Origin: Paenibacillus piscarius
GTDB taxonomy: Bacteria > Bacillota > Bacilli > Paenibacillales > Paenibacillaceae
Assembly: GCF_022234545.1 (NCBI RefSeq)
Contig: NZ_JAIEUI010000025.1
Span: 44,778 to 108,777, forward strand
DNA: 64,000 bases
Reading direction: 5' to 3'
Shown here: piece by piece, positions 7,724-16,605 of the stretch
Position numbering within the stretch: the stretch's first letter is position 1
Layout of the letters: each line of letters begins with the position of its first letter
Position numbers and translations under genes: made by a program
Notes under the pieces: model-generated
What the model was told of the DNA's origin: nothing
Database searches by the model: none
What the model saw: only the letters and a program-made list of their open reading frames with translations

Positions 7724-8107
7724 ATGAACAGGAATAGAACGACAACCGGCAGCACGGATACGAAGGAGTGGCTGTTGATATTCGGTGCAGCCTGCTTCGA
7801 GGTGATCTGGGTCATCGGACTGAAGCACGCTGCCGCTCTCTGGGAATGGGCGGTAACGGCGGCGGCGATCCTGGTCAGCTTCTACGCCCTGATCCGGGCC
7901 AGCAGCAGGCTGCCGGTCGGTACGGTTTATGCGGTGTTCGTAGGGCTTGGAACGGCAGGCACGGTTCTGTCCGGCGCTCTTCTGTTCGGGGAGCCGCTCC
8001 GTCCGCTGAAGCTTCTGCTGGTTATGCTGCTGCTCACAGGAGTCATTGGTCTGAAGCTGGTGACTCCTGCCCAGGCTGCAACGGAGCAGGCAAAGGAGCT
8101 GAACTGA
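7724..8107 (+). CDS. ykkC: SMR guanidinium exporter subunit YkkC
   Basis: 127 residues with four hydrophobic helices. It closely follows Bacillus YkkC as recalled: FEVIWVIGLKHA in helix 1 (with the conserved Glu that binds the cation and protons), LPVGTVYAVFVGLGTAGTVL in helix 3, and GVIGLKLVT at the end. It lies directly downstream of a guanidine-I riboswitch, which supports guanidinium/proton antiport rather than broad drug export. The N-terminus is about 12 residues longer than usual. It is followed after 1 base by ykkD, so the two small subunits probably form a heterodimer in the cell membrane. Confidence 0.93.
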   Translation: MNRNRTTTGSTDTKEWLLIFGAACFEVIWVIGLKHAAALWEWAVTAAAILVSFYALIRASSRLPVGTVYAVFVGLGTAGTVLSGALLFGEPLRPLKLLLVMLLLTGVIGLKLVTPAQAATEQAKELN

Positions 8108-8108
8108 T

Positions 8109-8423
8109 ATGGCATGGGTTATGCTGATTGCCGCCGGTTGCTGTGAGATGTTCGGGGTCGCGATGATTGGCAGGCTGCACAAGCACCGCAACTGGCAGTC
8201 TGTGTGTCTGCTTGTGCTGGGCTTCGGAGCAAGCTTCCTGCTGCTGTCCCTGGCGATGGAGACTCTGCCAATGGGAATTGCCTATGCGATCTGGACAGGA
8301 ATCGGCGCGTCCGGGGGGGCAATCCTGGGGATGCTCTTCTACGGGGAAGCCCGCGATCCGCGGCGCATCTTCTGTATCGTGCTGATCCTCGGTGCGGTTG
8401 CCGGATTGAAGCTGATTGGCTGA
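8109..8423 (+). CDS. ykkD: SMR guanidinium exporter subunit YkkD
   Basis: 104 residues with four membrane helices. It matches YkkD by AAGCCEMFGVA (conserved Glu in helix 1), SLAMETLPMGIAYAIWTGIG in helix 3, and LGAVAGLKL at the end. The start ATG lies 1 base after the ykkC stop, so the two are translated together under the same riboswitch. It is the partner of ykkC in the paired SMR arrangement. Confidence 0.93.
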   Translation: MAWVMLIAAGCCEMFGVAMIGRLHKHRNWQSVCLLVLGFGASFLLLSLAMETLPMGIAYAIWTGIGASGGAILGMLFYGEARDPRRIFCIVLILGAVAGLKLIG

Positions 8424-8542
8424 TTATTGGCTGATCCTGGCGGAAACGTTACCGAGTTAGACACTTAACGGATGTTTCGCCGCACCGAATATGGTAAGTA
8501 TAGTTAGTAAGAACATTATTCTTATAAGGAGACTTATCACAT

Positions 8543-9406
8543 ATGAGCAGATCTGTATCGGAAACGGTCCGCCTGAAGGATGGAACGGTGCTGCCCCGGC
8601 TGGGGCAGGGAACCTGGCAGATGGGCGAGCAGCCGTCCAAGCGGGCGGAAGAGCTTGCCGCATTGCGCCGGGGTGTAGAGCTGGGGATGAATCTGATTGA
8701 TACGGCTGAGATGTACGGGGACGGCCGCTCCGAGGAGCTGGTCGGCGAAGCGCTGCGGGGCATCCGGGATGAGGTCTTCCTGGTCTCCAAGGTATATCCG
8801 CACAATGCAGGCAACGGGAAGCTGGTCAGCAGCTGTGAAGCCAGCTTGAAGCGGCTGGGTACGGACCACCTGGACCTGTATCTGCTGCATTGGCGCGGAA
8901 GCGTTCCGCTGCAGGAGACGGTTGAAGGGATGGAGGCCCTGGTGGCTTCAGGCAAAATCCTCCGCTGGGGTGTCTCCAATCTGGATACAGCGGATATGCA
9001 GGAGCTGCTGAGCATTCCGGGCGGTGACCATTGCGCCGTGAATCAGGTCCTCTATCATCTTGGCTCCAGAGGCATCGAGCATGAGCTGCTGCCGTGGCTG
9101 AGAGGACATCAGATCCCCGTGATGGCCTATTCGCCGCTGGCACAGGCAGGAGCTCTGCGCAAAGGGCTTGCGGACAATGAGGCGGTTCAGCAGATCGCCC
9201 GCAGCCACGGGGTAACGCCGCTGCAGGTTCTGCTGGCCTGGAGCATCCGTGAAGCCGATGTGCTGGCGATTCCCAAGGCCGGATCCCCCGCGCATGTGGA
9301 GGAGAATGCGGCCGCCCGCAGCCTGGTGCTGTCGGAGGATGAGCTGTGGCAGCTGGAAGACGCTTTTCCGCAGCCGTCATGGAAGGTCCCGCTCGATATG
9401 ATCTGA
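8543..9406 (+). CDS. Aldo/keto reductase, YeaE-like
   Basis: 287 residues. The catalytic tetrad of the aldo/keto reductase fold is visible: Asp53 and Tyr58 in NLIDTAEMYGDG, Lys83 in VSKVYPHNAG and His116 in DLYLLHW. Several blocks match recalled E. coli YeaE, including NQVLYHLGSRGIE and PVMAYSPLAQAG; YeaE reduces methylglyoxal and other aldehydes with NADPH. It is a single gene with its own AAGGAG ribosome binding site and a terminator at 9423-9454. The natural substrate here is unknown; detoxification of reactive aldehydes is the family-based expectation. Confidence 0.9.
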   Translation: MSRSVSETVRLKDGTVLPRLGQGTWQMGEQPSKRAEELAALRRGVELGMNLIDTAEMYGDGRSEELVGEALRGIRDEVFLVSKVYPHNAGNGKLVSSCEASLKRLGTDHLDLYLLHWRGSVPLQETVEGMEALVASGKILRWGVSNLDTADMQELLSIPGGDHCAVNQVLYHLGSRGIEHELLPWLRGHQIPVMAYSPLAQAGALRKGLADNEAVQQIARSHGVTPLQVLLAWSIREADVLAIPKAGSPAHVEENAAARSLVLSEDELWQLEDAFPQPSWKVPLDMI

Positions 9407-9422
9407 TGTAATGCAGTATGGC

Positions 9423-9454
9423 AAGGCCGTCTCCGCTCTGGAGGCGGCCTTTTT
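9423..9454 (+). terminator. Intrinsic terminator after the aldo/keto reductase
   Basis: AAGGCCGTCTCC pairs with GGAGGCGGCCTT over a 5-base loop with one mismatch, and runs into TTTTT. Confidence 0.85.
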
Positions 9455-9595
9455 GCCGTGTGAAATTGTAATACCGCAATTCTGATATTTTCAGAGAATA
9501 AGGTGCATTCTATACCTGCGGCAACCGTTTGGCAGGAGCTCTTAAATGTTGTCAACAACGTTCCTGCCGAAACCGTGTTTTCAATTTGATGACAA

Positions 9596-9609
9596 AGAAA
9601 GCGCTTTGA
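9596..9609 (+). promoter_or_regulatory. cre-like site (carbon catabolite control) upstream of mtlA
   Basis: AGAAAGCGCTTTGA fits the CcpA cre consensus (TG-A-A-A-G-C-G-C-T-T-T-C-A) except at its outer positions. It lies 84 bases before mtlA, so glucose-type catabolite repression of mannitol use is likely. No matching promoter could be fixed with confidence. Confidence 0.6.
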
Positions 9610-9692
9610 ATTACGATGTGTTCACAGGGAGATTCCCTTCGGATTAAGCTAAGGGGAAGATTCCCATTCATTATAATAAGGGGGCATCTTAA

Positions 9693-11132
9693 ATGGCCAC
9701 AACGGCAACGAAGCAAGCTTCATCCGGCGGTGCACGGGTGAAGGTTCAACAATTAGGACGTATGCTCAGCGGTATGGTAATGCCGAATATCGGCGCTTTT
9801 ATCGCCTGGGGATTAATTACAGCATTATTCATTCCAACCGGCTGGCTTCCCAATGAGAAACTGGCTGTTCTCGTAGGTCCAATCATCAACTACCTGCTTC
9901 CGCTGCTGATCGGTTACACCGGCGGACAGATGGTTCACGGCAAACGCGGGGCAGTCATCGGCGCGCTGGTCACCATGGGGGTTATCGTCGGAACCACGAT
10001 TCCAATGTTCCTCGGCGCGATGATTGTCGGGCCGCTGGCGGCCTGGATTCTGAAGCAGTTCGACCGAGCGGTGGACGGCAAAATCAGAGCCGGGTTCGAA
10101 ATGCTGGTCAACAATTTCTCGCTGGGGATCATCGGCGGTGCCTTGACGCTTGGAGCGTTAAAGGGAGTTGGACCGCTGGTTCAAGGATTAACCAATATTC
10201 TGTCGAACGGCGTTGAATTCCTGGTTAACCACAACCTGCTGCCGCTCATCAACATCATTATTGAGCCAGCTAAGGTGCTGTTCCTGAACAACGCCATTAA
10301 CCATGGTGTACTGGGACCAATCGCACTTGAAGAGTCGCAGCGAATCGGCAAATCCGTTCTGTTCATGCTTGAATCGAACCCGGGTCCTGGTCTCGGTATC
10401 CTGCTCGCGTACTGGCTGGTAGGCAAAGGTTCTGCTAAATCTTCTGCACCGGGTGCCGTAATCATTCACTTCCTGGGCGGGATTCATGAGATCTACTTCC
10501 CTTACATCCTGATGAATCCGCGTCTGATCCTGGCGGTCATCGGCGGCGGTGTATCCGGTACCTTCACCTTCCAGATGCTGGGTGCAGGCCTGGTCGCTTC
10601 TCCTTCGCCAGGCAGTATCTTTGCTTACTTCGCCATGACGCCTAAGGGCGGTTATCTCCCGATGCTGGCCGGTGTGATCGTGGCAACCGTTGTATCCTTC
10701 CTGCTCGCAGCGCTGCTGCTGAAGTCGGTGAAGAAGAATGATGAGGAAGAGATGGATCTGGAAGCGGCAGAAGCCAAGATGAGAGATATGAAGTCTGCCG
10801 GTACTGCGGCCCAGACTGCAGCTGCAGCGAACGTAGCTTCCAATATCCGTAACAAAGACAGTGTGCACAAAATCGTCTTCGCCTGCGATGCCGGTATGGG
10901 CTCGAGCGCCATGGGCGCATCGGTCCTGAGAAAGAAGCTGCAGAACGCCGGGGTGAACATTACGGTGGTGAACTCTGCGGTCAGTGAGATCCCAGCAGAC
11001 GCCGATATCGTGGTGACCCAGAAGACGCTGACGGACCGGGCGATTGCCCGCAATCCGGACGCCGAGCATATCTCGATCGACAACTTCCTGAAGAGCCCGA
11101 AATACGACGAGCTGGTGGAACGTTTGAAGTAA
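9693..11132 (+). CDS. mtlA: PTS mannitol transporter, EIICB
   Basis: 479 residues. The N-terminal two thirds form the membrane EIIC channel (GMVMPNIGAFIAWGLITALF, later NNAINHGVLGPIA and FLGGIHEIYFPY, the conserved Glu loop). After an acidic/alanine linker (about residues 350-390) comes the EIIB domain, with the phosphorylated Cys at about residue 398 in FACDAGMGSSAMGA. There is no EIIA domain, which is supplied by the separate mtlF gene. It imports mannitol as mannitol-1-phosphate. The neighbours mtlR, mtlF and mtlD complete the operon. Confidence 0.96.
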   Translation: MATTATKQASSGGARVKVQQLGRMLSGMVMPNIGAFIAWGLITALFIPTGWLPNEKLAVLVGPIINYLLPLLIGYTGGQMVHGKRGAVIGALVTMGVIVGTTIPMFLGAMIVGPLAAWILKQFDRAVDGKIRAGFEMLVNNFSLGIIGGALTLGALKGVGPLVQGLTNILSNGVEFLVNHNLLPLINIIIEPAKVLFLNNAINHGVLGPIALEESQRIGKSVLFMLESNPGPGLGILLAYWLVGKGSAKSSAPGAVIIHFLGGIHEIYFPYILMNPRLILAVIGGGVSGTFTFQMLGAGLVASPSPGSIFAYFAMTPKGGYLPMLAGVIVATVVSFLLAALLLKSVKKNDEEEMDLEAAEAKMRDMKSAGTAAQTAAAANVASNIRNKDSVHKIVFACDAGMGSSAMGASVLRKKLQNAGVNITVVNSAVSEIPADADIVVTQKTLTDRAIARNPDAEHISIDNFLKSPKYDELVERLK

Positions 11133-11175
11133 GAGGCATACGTGTAAAATTGGAATATACGCATAAAGTTAGATC

Positions 11176-11212
11176 AGGAGACGCTGGCCCCCAAAGCCGG
11201 CGTTTATCTCCT
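11176..11212 (+). terminator. Hairpin between mtlA and mtlR
   Basis: AGGAGACGCTGGC pairs with GCCGGCG-TTTA-TCTCCT. No U-run follows, so it may protect the mtlA 3' end or reduce read-through into mtlR rather than terminate fully. Confidence 0.5.
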
Positions 11213-11256
11213 ATCCAGAAATAGGCTCCACTATACTTTATCCTTATAGTTCCCGA

Positions 11257-11298
11257 AGAAACGGAAGCCGTCCCCTATAGGACGGCACAGCCGTTTCT
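11257..11298 (+). promoter_or_regulatory. Bulged stem-loop in the mtlR leader
   Basis: Outer arms AGAAACGG/CCGTTTCT and inner arms CCGTCC/GGACGG stack around a CCTATA loop, separated by an AAG bulge on one side and CACAG on the other. It ends 31 bases before the mtlR start. It could be an RNA element or an operator; no U-run follows. Confidence 0.5.
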
Positions 11299-11328
11299 GT
11301 CCGGATATAAGGAGGAGGGTTGGCGGGA

Positions 11329-13395
11329 ATGAGGAAAATAACCGCCCGGCAGCGCCAGATCCTGTGGCTGCTGCTTGGCGTCAGCGAAGAGATCACCGCG
11401 GCTGAGATCGCTGCGGCCACCGGTGTCAGTGTAAGAACCGTCCACCGGGAGATGGAGGACATTGAGTCCGTGCTGAACCGCTTCGGCCTGAACCTGATCC
11501 GCAAATCGGGCAAGGGCATCCAGCTGAACGGCCCGGAGGCGGGTCTTGCGGAGCTGCGCCTGTATCTGCAGGAAGAGAAGCCGGCAGATTATTCCGGGGA
11601 GGACCGCAAGGTGTATGAGCTGTGCGTCCTGCTGGAGGCCGAGGAGCCCGTGAAGCTGTTCACACTGGCCCATTCCCTTAAGGTAACAGTCGCTTCTGTC
11701 AGCTATGACCTGGATGAGCTGGAGCAGTGGGTACGCAAGTTCGGCCTGGAGCTGGTCCGCCGCAGAGGGTATGGCGTCGAGATCACCGGCAGCGAGCTTG
11801 ACAAGCGCCGGGCGATCGGCCGCCTGGCCGCCGAGCATCTGGACCTGTCCGATCTGGTCGGCCATGGTTCTCTGGCTGAGAGCAACCACGCTTTCCGCTT
11901 GCTGCTGACGACGGTAGGCAAGGCCAGTCTCATGGAGGTTGAGAATACGCTGTGGGATATGGAATGGAAATGGACGGCCGAACTGCCCGAGATCGTGTAC
12001 ATGGAGATGCTGCTGAGCTTATCGGTCACGGCCCGGCGGATTGAAATCGGCCGCAGTATTGACAGCGGGGAGGAAGCCGGCTATTCCAGACTGTCGGACC
12101 ACCGCAACATTGCCGGGGCTGAACGGTTCGTCCAGCAGCTCGCAGGCGCACTGGGGCTGACCATTCCCCGGGTGGAGATTCTGTATATTGCCGGTTTATT
12201 CGACCGTGTACAGGATTCCTTCTCCTCCTCCGGCTTCGCTTACGGCGATATTGAGCTGATGGAGATCGTCTATAAGCTGACGGAGAGTGTGGTCAAACGG
12301 ACCGGGCTGCCCTTCCAGAGCGACCGCTCCCTGCGGGAAGGGCTGCTGGAGCATATTGATCCGGCCCTGAAACGGATTCGCGAGGGCACCCGTATCCGCA
12401 ATCCGCTCCTCGGGCCGATCCGCCGGGATTATGAATCGCTGTTCAATATTGTCCGTGCCGCTGTGGAAGACATCCAGCTGGAGCTTGAGATCCCGGATGA
12501 GGAAATCGGCTTCCTGGTGATGCATTTCGGCGCTTCCATGGAGCGGCTCAGCCAGCTCAGGCGTAATGTCCGCGCCATTCTGGTCTGTGCGAGCGGACTC
12601 AGCTCCTCCCGTCTGCTGGCTACCCGGCTGAGCAAGGAGATGCCGCAGATTGAGATTCTCGGCAATATCGCCTGGTATGAAGCTGCACGGCTGCCTGATA
12701 TGGATTACGATCTCATCATTTCAACCATTGACCTGCCGATTGACAAGGACCGTTATATCAAAATCAGCCCGCTGCTCACCGCAGAGGAAATTGAGAAGCT
12801 GCTGGACTATATTCAGAACACCACCCTGCGGCCGCAGGAGCATAGCCCAAGCGCTGATCAGGAACGGCCGGTACACGATGAGGCTTCGCTTGAACGTCTC
12901 AGGAGCTACAAGCGGATTCTCGATGAAATCGTCAGCCTGCTGGAGCGGTTCCGGTTCCATCCGCTGGACAACGCGGGCATGGATTTAACGGCAACTCTAG
13001 TCGAGATGCTGAACAAGCTGGAGGGCAGCGGGGTGGTTGGCGATGCGGATATTGTGCTGGAGCGTCTGCTTGAACGGGAGCGGATGACGAGTCAGGTGAT
13101 CCCGGACACCGCGCTGGCTCTGTTCCATACCCGGAGCAGCCATATCCATCTGTCCTCGCTGACCCTGTACCGCCTGCAGCAGCCTGTAATTCTGGAGGGC
13201 AACACAGAGGTTAGAGTCATTCTGCTCATGCTGGCTCCGCGCAGGCTGTCCAAGGAGAGCCTGGAGGTACTCAGCGAGATCAGCGCGCTGCTGCTGAATT
13301 CTGAGCTGGTCCGGCTGCTGGAGGAACATACAGAGACAGAGATCCGGGGCTACCTGTCCTCGGAGCTGCTTCATTTCTACCACAATAAACTATGA
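11329..13395 (+). CDS. mtlR: Mannitol operon transcriptional activator MtlR
   Basis: About 688 residues. Domains in order are a DeoR/HTH_11-type DNA-binding region (GVSVRTVHREMEDIESVL), a second helix-turn-helix-like segment, two PTS regulation domains, an EIIB-like domain with Cys in ILVCASGLSSSRLLATRL, and a C-terminal EIIA-like domain containing ALFHTRSSHIH. This is the standard MtlR layout, in which phosphorylation by PTS proteins tunes activator activity. A TTG at 11320 touches the GGAGGAGGG Shine-Dalgarno; the ATG at 11329 is 9 bases beyond it and is chosen. It lies between mtlA and mtlF, as in several Firmicute mannitol operons. Confidence 0.94.
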   Translation: MRKITARQRQILWLLLGVSEEITAAEIAAATGVSVRTVHREMEDIESVLNRFGLNLIRKSGKGIQLNGPEAGLAELRLYLQEEKPADYSGEDRKVYELCVLLEAEEPVKLFTLAHSLKVTVASVSYDLDELEQWVRKFGLELVRRRGYGVEITGSELDKRRAIGRLAAEHLDLSDLVGHGSLAESNHAFRLLLTTVGKASLMEVENTLWDMEWKWTAELPEIVYMEMLLSLSVTARRIEIGRSIDSGEEAGYSRLSDHRNIAGAERFVQQLAGALGLTIPRVEILYIAGLFDRVQDSFSSSGFAYGDIELMEIVYKLTESVVKRTGLPFQSDRSLREGLLEHIDPALKRIREGTRIRNPLLGPIRRDYESLFNIVRAAVEDIQLELEIPDEEIGFLVMHFGASMERLSQLRRNVRAILVCASGLSSSRLLATRLSKEMPQIEILGNIAWYEAARLPDMDYDLIISTIDLPIDKDRYIKISPLLTAEEIEKLLDYIQNTTLRPQEHSPSADQERPVHDEASLERLRSYKRILDEIVSLLERFRFHPLDNAGMDLTATLVEMLNKLEGSGVVGDADIVLERLLERERMTSQVIPDTALALFHTRSSHIHLSSLTLYRLQQPVILEGNTEVRVILLMLAPRRLSKESLEVLSEISALLLNSELVRLLEEHTETEIRGYLSSELLHFYHNKL

Positions 13396-13411
13396 AAGCG
13401 GGAGAGAACCT

Positions 13412-13846
13412 ATGAGTATACTGTCAGAGAATAAAGTGATTATGCATGGAGCTGCGAACGACAAGTATGAAGCGATCCGCATGGCCGGCAAGCTGCTGGT
13501 CGATGCAGGGCATGTGACGGAGGAATATGTTCCGAAGATGCTGGAGCGCGAGGAAGTCGTGTCCACTTATATGGGCGGCGGGCTGGCGATTCCTCATGGT
13601 ACGAAGGAGGCGCGGCCTTTTATCAAATCTACCGGGTTATCGATTATCCGCTTCCCGGACGGTGTGGATTTCGGCGGTGATGAGCCGGCGTTCGTGGTAA
13701 TCGGCATTGCGGCTGCCGGTGACGGTCATATGGAGGTGCTGACGAACGTAGCGATGATCTTCTCCGAGGAGGATGCCATTGAGCGGGTAATGAACGCGGC
13801 TACTCCTGCAGAGGTAATTGCAATCTTCGAAGGAGGCCTGGAATGA
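13412..13846 (+). CDS. mtlF: PTS mannitol EIIA
   Basis: 144 residues, the usual EIIA-Mtl size. The phosphorylated His is residue 62 in GGGLAIPHGTKEA, within the conserved 'MGxGxAIPHGT' pattern. It accepts phosphate from HPr and passes it to the EIIB Cys of MtlA. A GGGAGAG-type ribosome binding site precedes the ATG. It overlaps the next gene mtlD by an ATGA junction. Confidence 0.95.
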   Translation: MSILSENKVIMHGAANDKYEAIRMAGKLLVDAGHVTEEYVPKMLEREEVVSTYMGGGLAIPHGTKEARPFIKSTGLSIIRFPDGVDFGGDEPAFVVIGIAAAGDGHMEVLTNVAMIFSEEDAIERVMNAATPAEVIAIFEGGLE

Positions 13847-14991
13847 TGAAGGCGGTCCATTTCGGCGCGGGGAATATCGGCAGGGGCTTCATCGGGCTGC
13901 TGCTGTCGCAGGCAGGATATAAGGTGACCTTCGTCGATGTCAATGAGGCGTTCGTCGCCCAGCTTCAGGAGCGCGGCGAGTATCCGGTCACCCTGGCGAG
14001 TGAAGGCCGGGAGACAGTAATCGTGAAGAACGTAACCGCCCTTAGCAGCGTAACTCATGCTGAAGAGGTGGCGGCAGCGATTGCGGAAGCGGATCTGGTG
14101 ACTACAGCGGTCGGGGTATCGATTCTGAAGCACATTGCGGGAACGGTAGCAGATGGCATCCGACGGAGAGTGGCATTCTCCTCCGCGCCGCTGCATGTCA
14201 TCGCCTGTGAGAATGCCATCGGTGGCAGCGCGCAGCTCAAGGAGCTGGTCTATGCGAAGCTGGATGAAGCGGACCGGGCGAAGGCAGAGGCTTCAGTCGC
14301 TTTTCCGAATGCGGCGGTGGACCGGATCGTTCCGCTCCAGCAGCATGAGGATATCCTTAAGGTAGTCGTGGAGCCGTTCTATGAATGGGTAGTGGACGCT
14401 TCGCAGATGCTTCCCGGCTATACGCCGGTTGAGGGCGTGCATTACGTTGATAATCTGGAGCCGTACATTGAGCGCAAGCTGTTCACAGTGAACACCGGCC
14501 ATTGTTCGGCGGCATATCTGGGCTTCCTGCAGGGCTATGAGACGATTCAGCAGGCGATGGCCGATGAAGCTCTGACCGCCAAGGTCCGTGAGGTGCTGGA
14601 GGAGACCGGCGCGGTGCTGATCCAGAAGCATGGCTTCGATGCAGGAGAGCACAGCAAGTATATCGATAAAATCCTGGAGCGCTTCCGCAACCCGGCGCTG
14701 ACCGATGAGGTGTCCCGTGTCGGCCGTTCGCCGCTGCGCAAGCTGTCGCCAAGTGACCGTCTGGTATCGCCTGCCACCCAAGCCTATGAGCGGGAGCTCA
14801 GCTATACAGCCCTGGCCCGTTCCATGGCCGGCGCACTGCTGTTCAAGGCAAGCGATGACCCGGAAGCAGTCGAGCTTCAGGCAGCCATTGCTGCAGAGGG
14901 TGCAGAGGCTGCGCTTGCGAAGGCTACCGGCCTGGCTGCAGATCATCCGATTCACCAGGCCGCCATGGAGCATTACGCCAAGCTGAAATAG
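13843..14991 (+). CDS. mtlD: Mannitol-1-phosphate 5-dehydrogenase
   Basis: 382 residues. The N-terminal NAD-binding motif is VHFGAGNIGRGFIG. The polyol dehydrogenase catalytic region includes YIERKLFTVNTGHCSAAYLG, with the Lys and His expected of this family. It oxidises mannitol-1-phosphate to fructose-6-phosphate. Translation may start at the ATG overlapping the mtlF stop or at the next ATG 3 bases on, which has better spacing (8) from AAGGAGG. A strong hairpin follows the stop. Confidence 0.95.
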   Translation: MMKAVHFGAGNIGRGFIGLLLSQAGYKVTFVDVNEAFVAQLQERGEYPVTLASEGRETVIVKNVTALSSVTHAEEVAAAIAEADLVTTAVGVSILKHIAGTVADGIRRRVAFSSAPLHVIACENAIGGSAQLKELVYAKLDEADRAKAEASVAFPNAAVDRIVPLQQHEDILKVVVEPFYEWVVDASQMLPGYTPVEGVHYVDNLEPYIERKLFTVNTGHCSAAYLGFLQGYETIQQAMADEALTAKVREVLEETGAVLIQKHGFDAGEHSKYIDKILERFRNPALTDEVSRVGRSPLRKLSPSDRLVSPATQAYERELSYTALARSMAGALLFKASDDPEAVELQAAIAAEGAEAALAKATGLAADHPIHQAAMEHYAKLK

Positions 14992-15000
14992 AATAATAGA

Positions 15001-15046
15001 CAAACAGCCGCAGGGGAAGCCTATTAGCTATCCCTGCGGCTGTTTG
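15001..15046. terminator. Bidirectional terminator between mtlD and the M42 peptidase
   Basis: CAAACAGCCGCAGGG pairs with CCCTGCGGCTGTTTG around an approximately 16-base loop. The symmetric A/T ends allow termination from both convergent genes. Confidence 0.85.
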
Positions 15047-15078
15047 TGTTGTCTGTAATTTTTTTGTGGGGAGATGGA

Positions 15079-16158
15079 TTAACTATTCTCCAGAATGGTC
15101 TGCAGCGTTGTGCGGTCCAGTCCTTCTACGAGCTTGATCAGCAGCTCTTTGGCCGCTGCGTAATCATCGCTGTGAATGATGGAGCTGGCCGTGTGAATGT
15201 AGCGCGAGCAGATACCGATTACAGCGGACGGAATGCCGATTCCGCTGACATGGACCTGACCGGCATCCGTCCCGCCCTGGGAGACGAAATACTGGTATTT
15301 GATCCTGTGGGTATCCGCCGTATCCTGAACATACTCGATCAGCCCGCGGTGGGTGATCATCGTCGGGTCGAAGATACGCAGCAGGGCGCCCTGGCCGAGC
15401 TGGCCAAAGGCCTGGCGGTCGCCGGTCATATCAGCGGCAGCGCTGGCATCCAGGCCGAAGAAAATATCGGGTGCCAGCAGATTCGCAGATGTCCGTGCGC
15501 CGCGCAGCCCGACCTCCTCCTGCACCGTGGCACCGGCGTAAACGGTGTTCGGCAGCGTCTTACCGTGAAGCTCCTTCATCAGTTCAATCGCGAGGCCGAC
15601 GCCATAGCGGTTATCCCAGGCCTTGGCCATAATCTTCTTCGGATTGGCGAGCGGGGTGAACGGGCAGACCGGCACGATCTGCTGGCCTGGTGCTACGCCG
15701 AAGCTCTGCGCTTCCTCGCGGCTGTCCGCGCCGATGTCGAGAACCATCTTGCTGATCTCGCCGCCTTTGCTCCGTTCCTCGGCGCTAAGCAAGTGGATGG
15801 GCGTGCTTCCGACTACGCCGTCCAGTGTCCCCTTCGGCGTGATAATCTGCAGCCGCTGCGAGGCAACGGCTGAGGCGAGCCACCCGCCCAGCGGTGTGAA
15901 GCGGATCATGCCGTTATCGGTAATGCCGGTAACCATGAAGCCCACCTCATCGAAATGGCCGGCGACCATAATCTTCGGACCGTTCGCTTCCCCGCGCAGA
16001 ACGCCGAACAGGCTGCCCAGGCGGTCCTGAACGAATTCATCCGTATAAGGGGTCATGGCTTCCTTAACATAGGCGCGGAGTTCGCGCTCGAAGCCCGGGG
16101 CTGAAGGAAATTCCGTTAAGGTTCTGAATAACTCAAGTGTTTCTGGATTCATATACAT
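15079..16158 (-). CDS. M42-family metallo-aminopeptidase
   Basis: 359 residues. Metal-binding and catalytic residues of the M42 (tetrahedral aminopeptidase/glutamyl aminopeptidase) family are visible: His68 and Asp70 in MVAGHFDEVGF, Asp182 in AKAWDNRYG, and the Glu pair 214-215 in TVQEEVGLRGA. These cytoplasmic enzymes trim amino acids from short peptides; older annotations of this family as cellulases are doubtful. AAAGGAG lies 4 bases before the ATG, and a second in-frame ATG lies 6 bases further. It is convergent with mtlD across a shared terminator. Confidence 0.92.
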   Translation of the reverse strand: MYMNPETLELFRTLTEFPSAPGFERELRAYVKEAMTPYTDEFVQDRLGSLFGVLRGEANGPKIMVAGHFDEVGFMVTGITDNGMIRFTPLGGWLASAVASQRLQIITPKGTLDGVVGSTPIHLLSAEERSKGGEISKMVLDIGADSREEAQSFGVAPGQQIVPVCPFTPLANPKKIMAKAWDNRYGVGLAIELMKELHGKTLPNTVYAGATVQEEVGLRGARTSANLLAPDIFFGLDASAAADMTGDRQAFGQLGQGALLRIFDPTMITHRGLIEYVQDTADTHRIKYQYFVSQGGTDAGQVHVSGIGIPSAVIGICSRYIHTASSIIHSDDYAAAKELLIKLVEGLDRTTLQTILENS

Positions 16159-16300
16159 ATCGCTCCTTTATAGCTTCTAGTATGAACATTGTTGCCGTGC
16201 TTGTCCACGCTGTTATAGGCGAACGGACACCGTAGCCCGCAGTACGAATACTATACAGTAAGAGCCCTGCACGCAGGGGCCGGGAAAGGAAGCGAGGAGC

Positions 16301-16471
16301 ATGTGGCTCTCAGGGAGCGTAGTAAGGCCGGGCAGCCAGGCAAGGTTCAGCAAGATGCCGCCCCGCAGGGTGGCCGCGCCGGGGCGGTACCGCCGCCGGC
16401 AGCCGAATGAGGCAGTACTGATTCTGGTGCTGTTTCTCCTGTTGATTCTGGTGCTGTTTTATTTTTCCTGA
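16301..16471 (+). CDS. Small hydrophobic-tail peptide upstream of spoVA (56 residues)
   Basis: An open frame begins MWLSGSVVRPG with an Arg/Pro-rich half (RRVAAPGRYRRRQP), then one membrane helix EAVLILVLFLLLILVLFYFS right before the stop. An AAAGGAAG stretch lies about 10 bases upstream. The short polar part plus C-terminal ILV helix is reminiscent of small sporulation membrane proteins of the YjcZ type, though the Gly/Tyr-rich YjcZ N-terminus is absent. It lies just upstream of spoVAC, which fits spore expression. Its small size makes this tentative. Confidence 0.5.
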   Translation: MWLSGSVVRPGSQARFSKMPPRRVAAPGRYRRRQPNEAVLILVLFLLLILVLFYFS

Positions 16472-16605
16472 ACAGGAGGGACATAACGGAGCCTCCTGAT
16501 GTGAACAATAAGGAAAACTTCAATGAAGCACATCACGATAGGGACGGGATATCCGTCACCCGGCGGCCCGCTCCCTTTCGTATCTAGGTCCAGGAGGTGT
16601 CTCTT

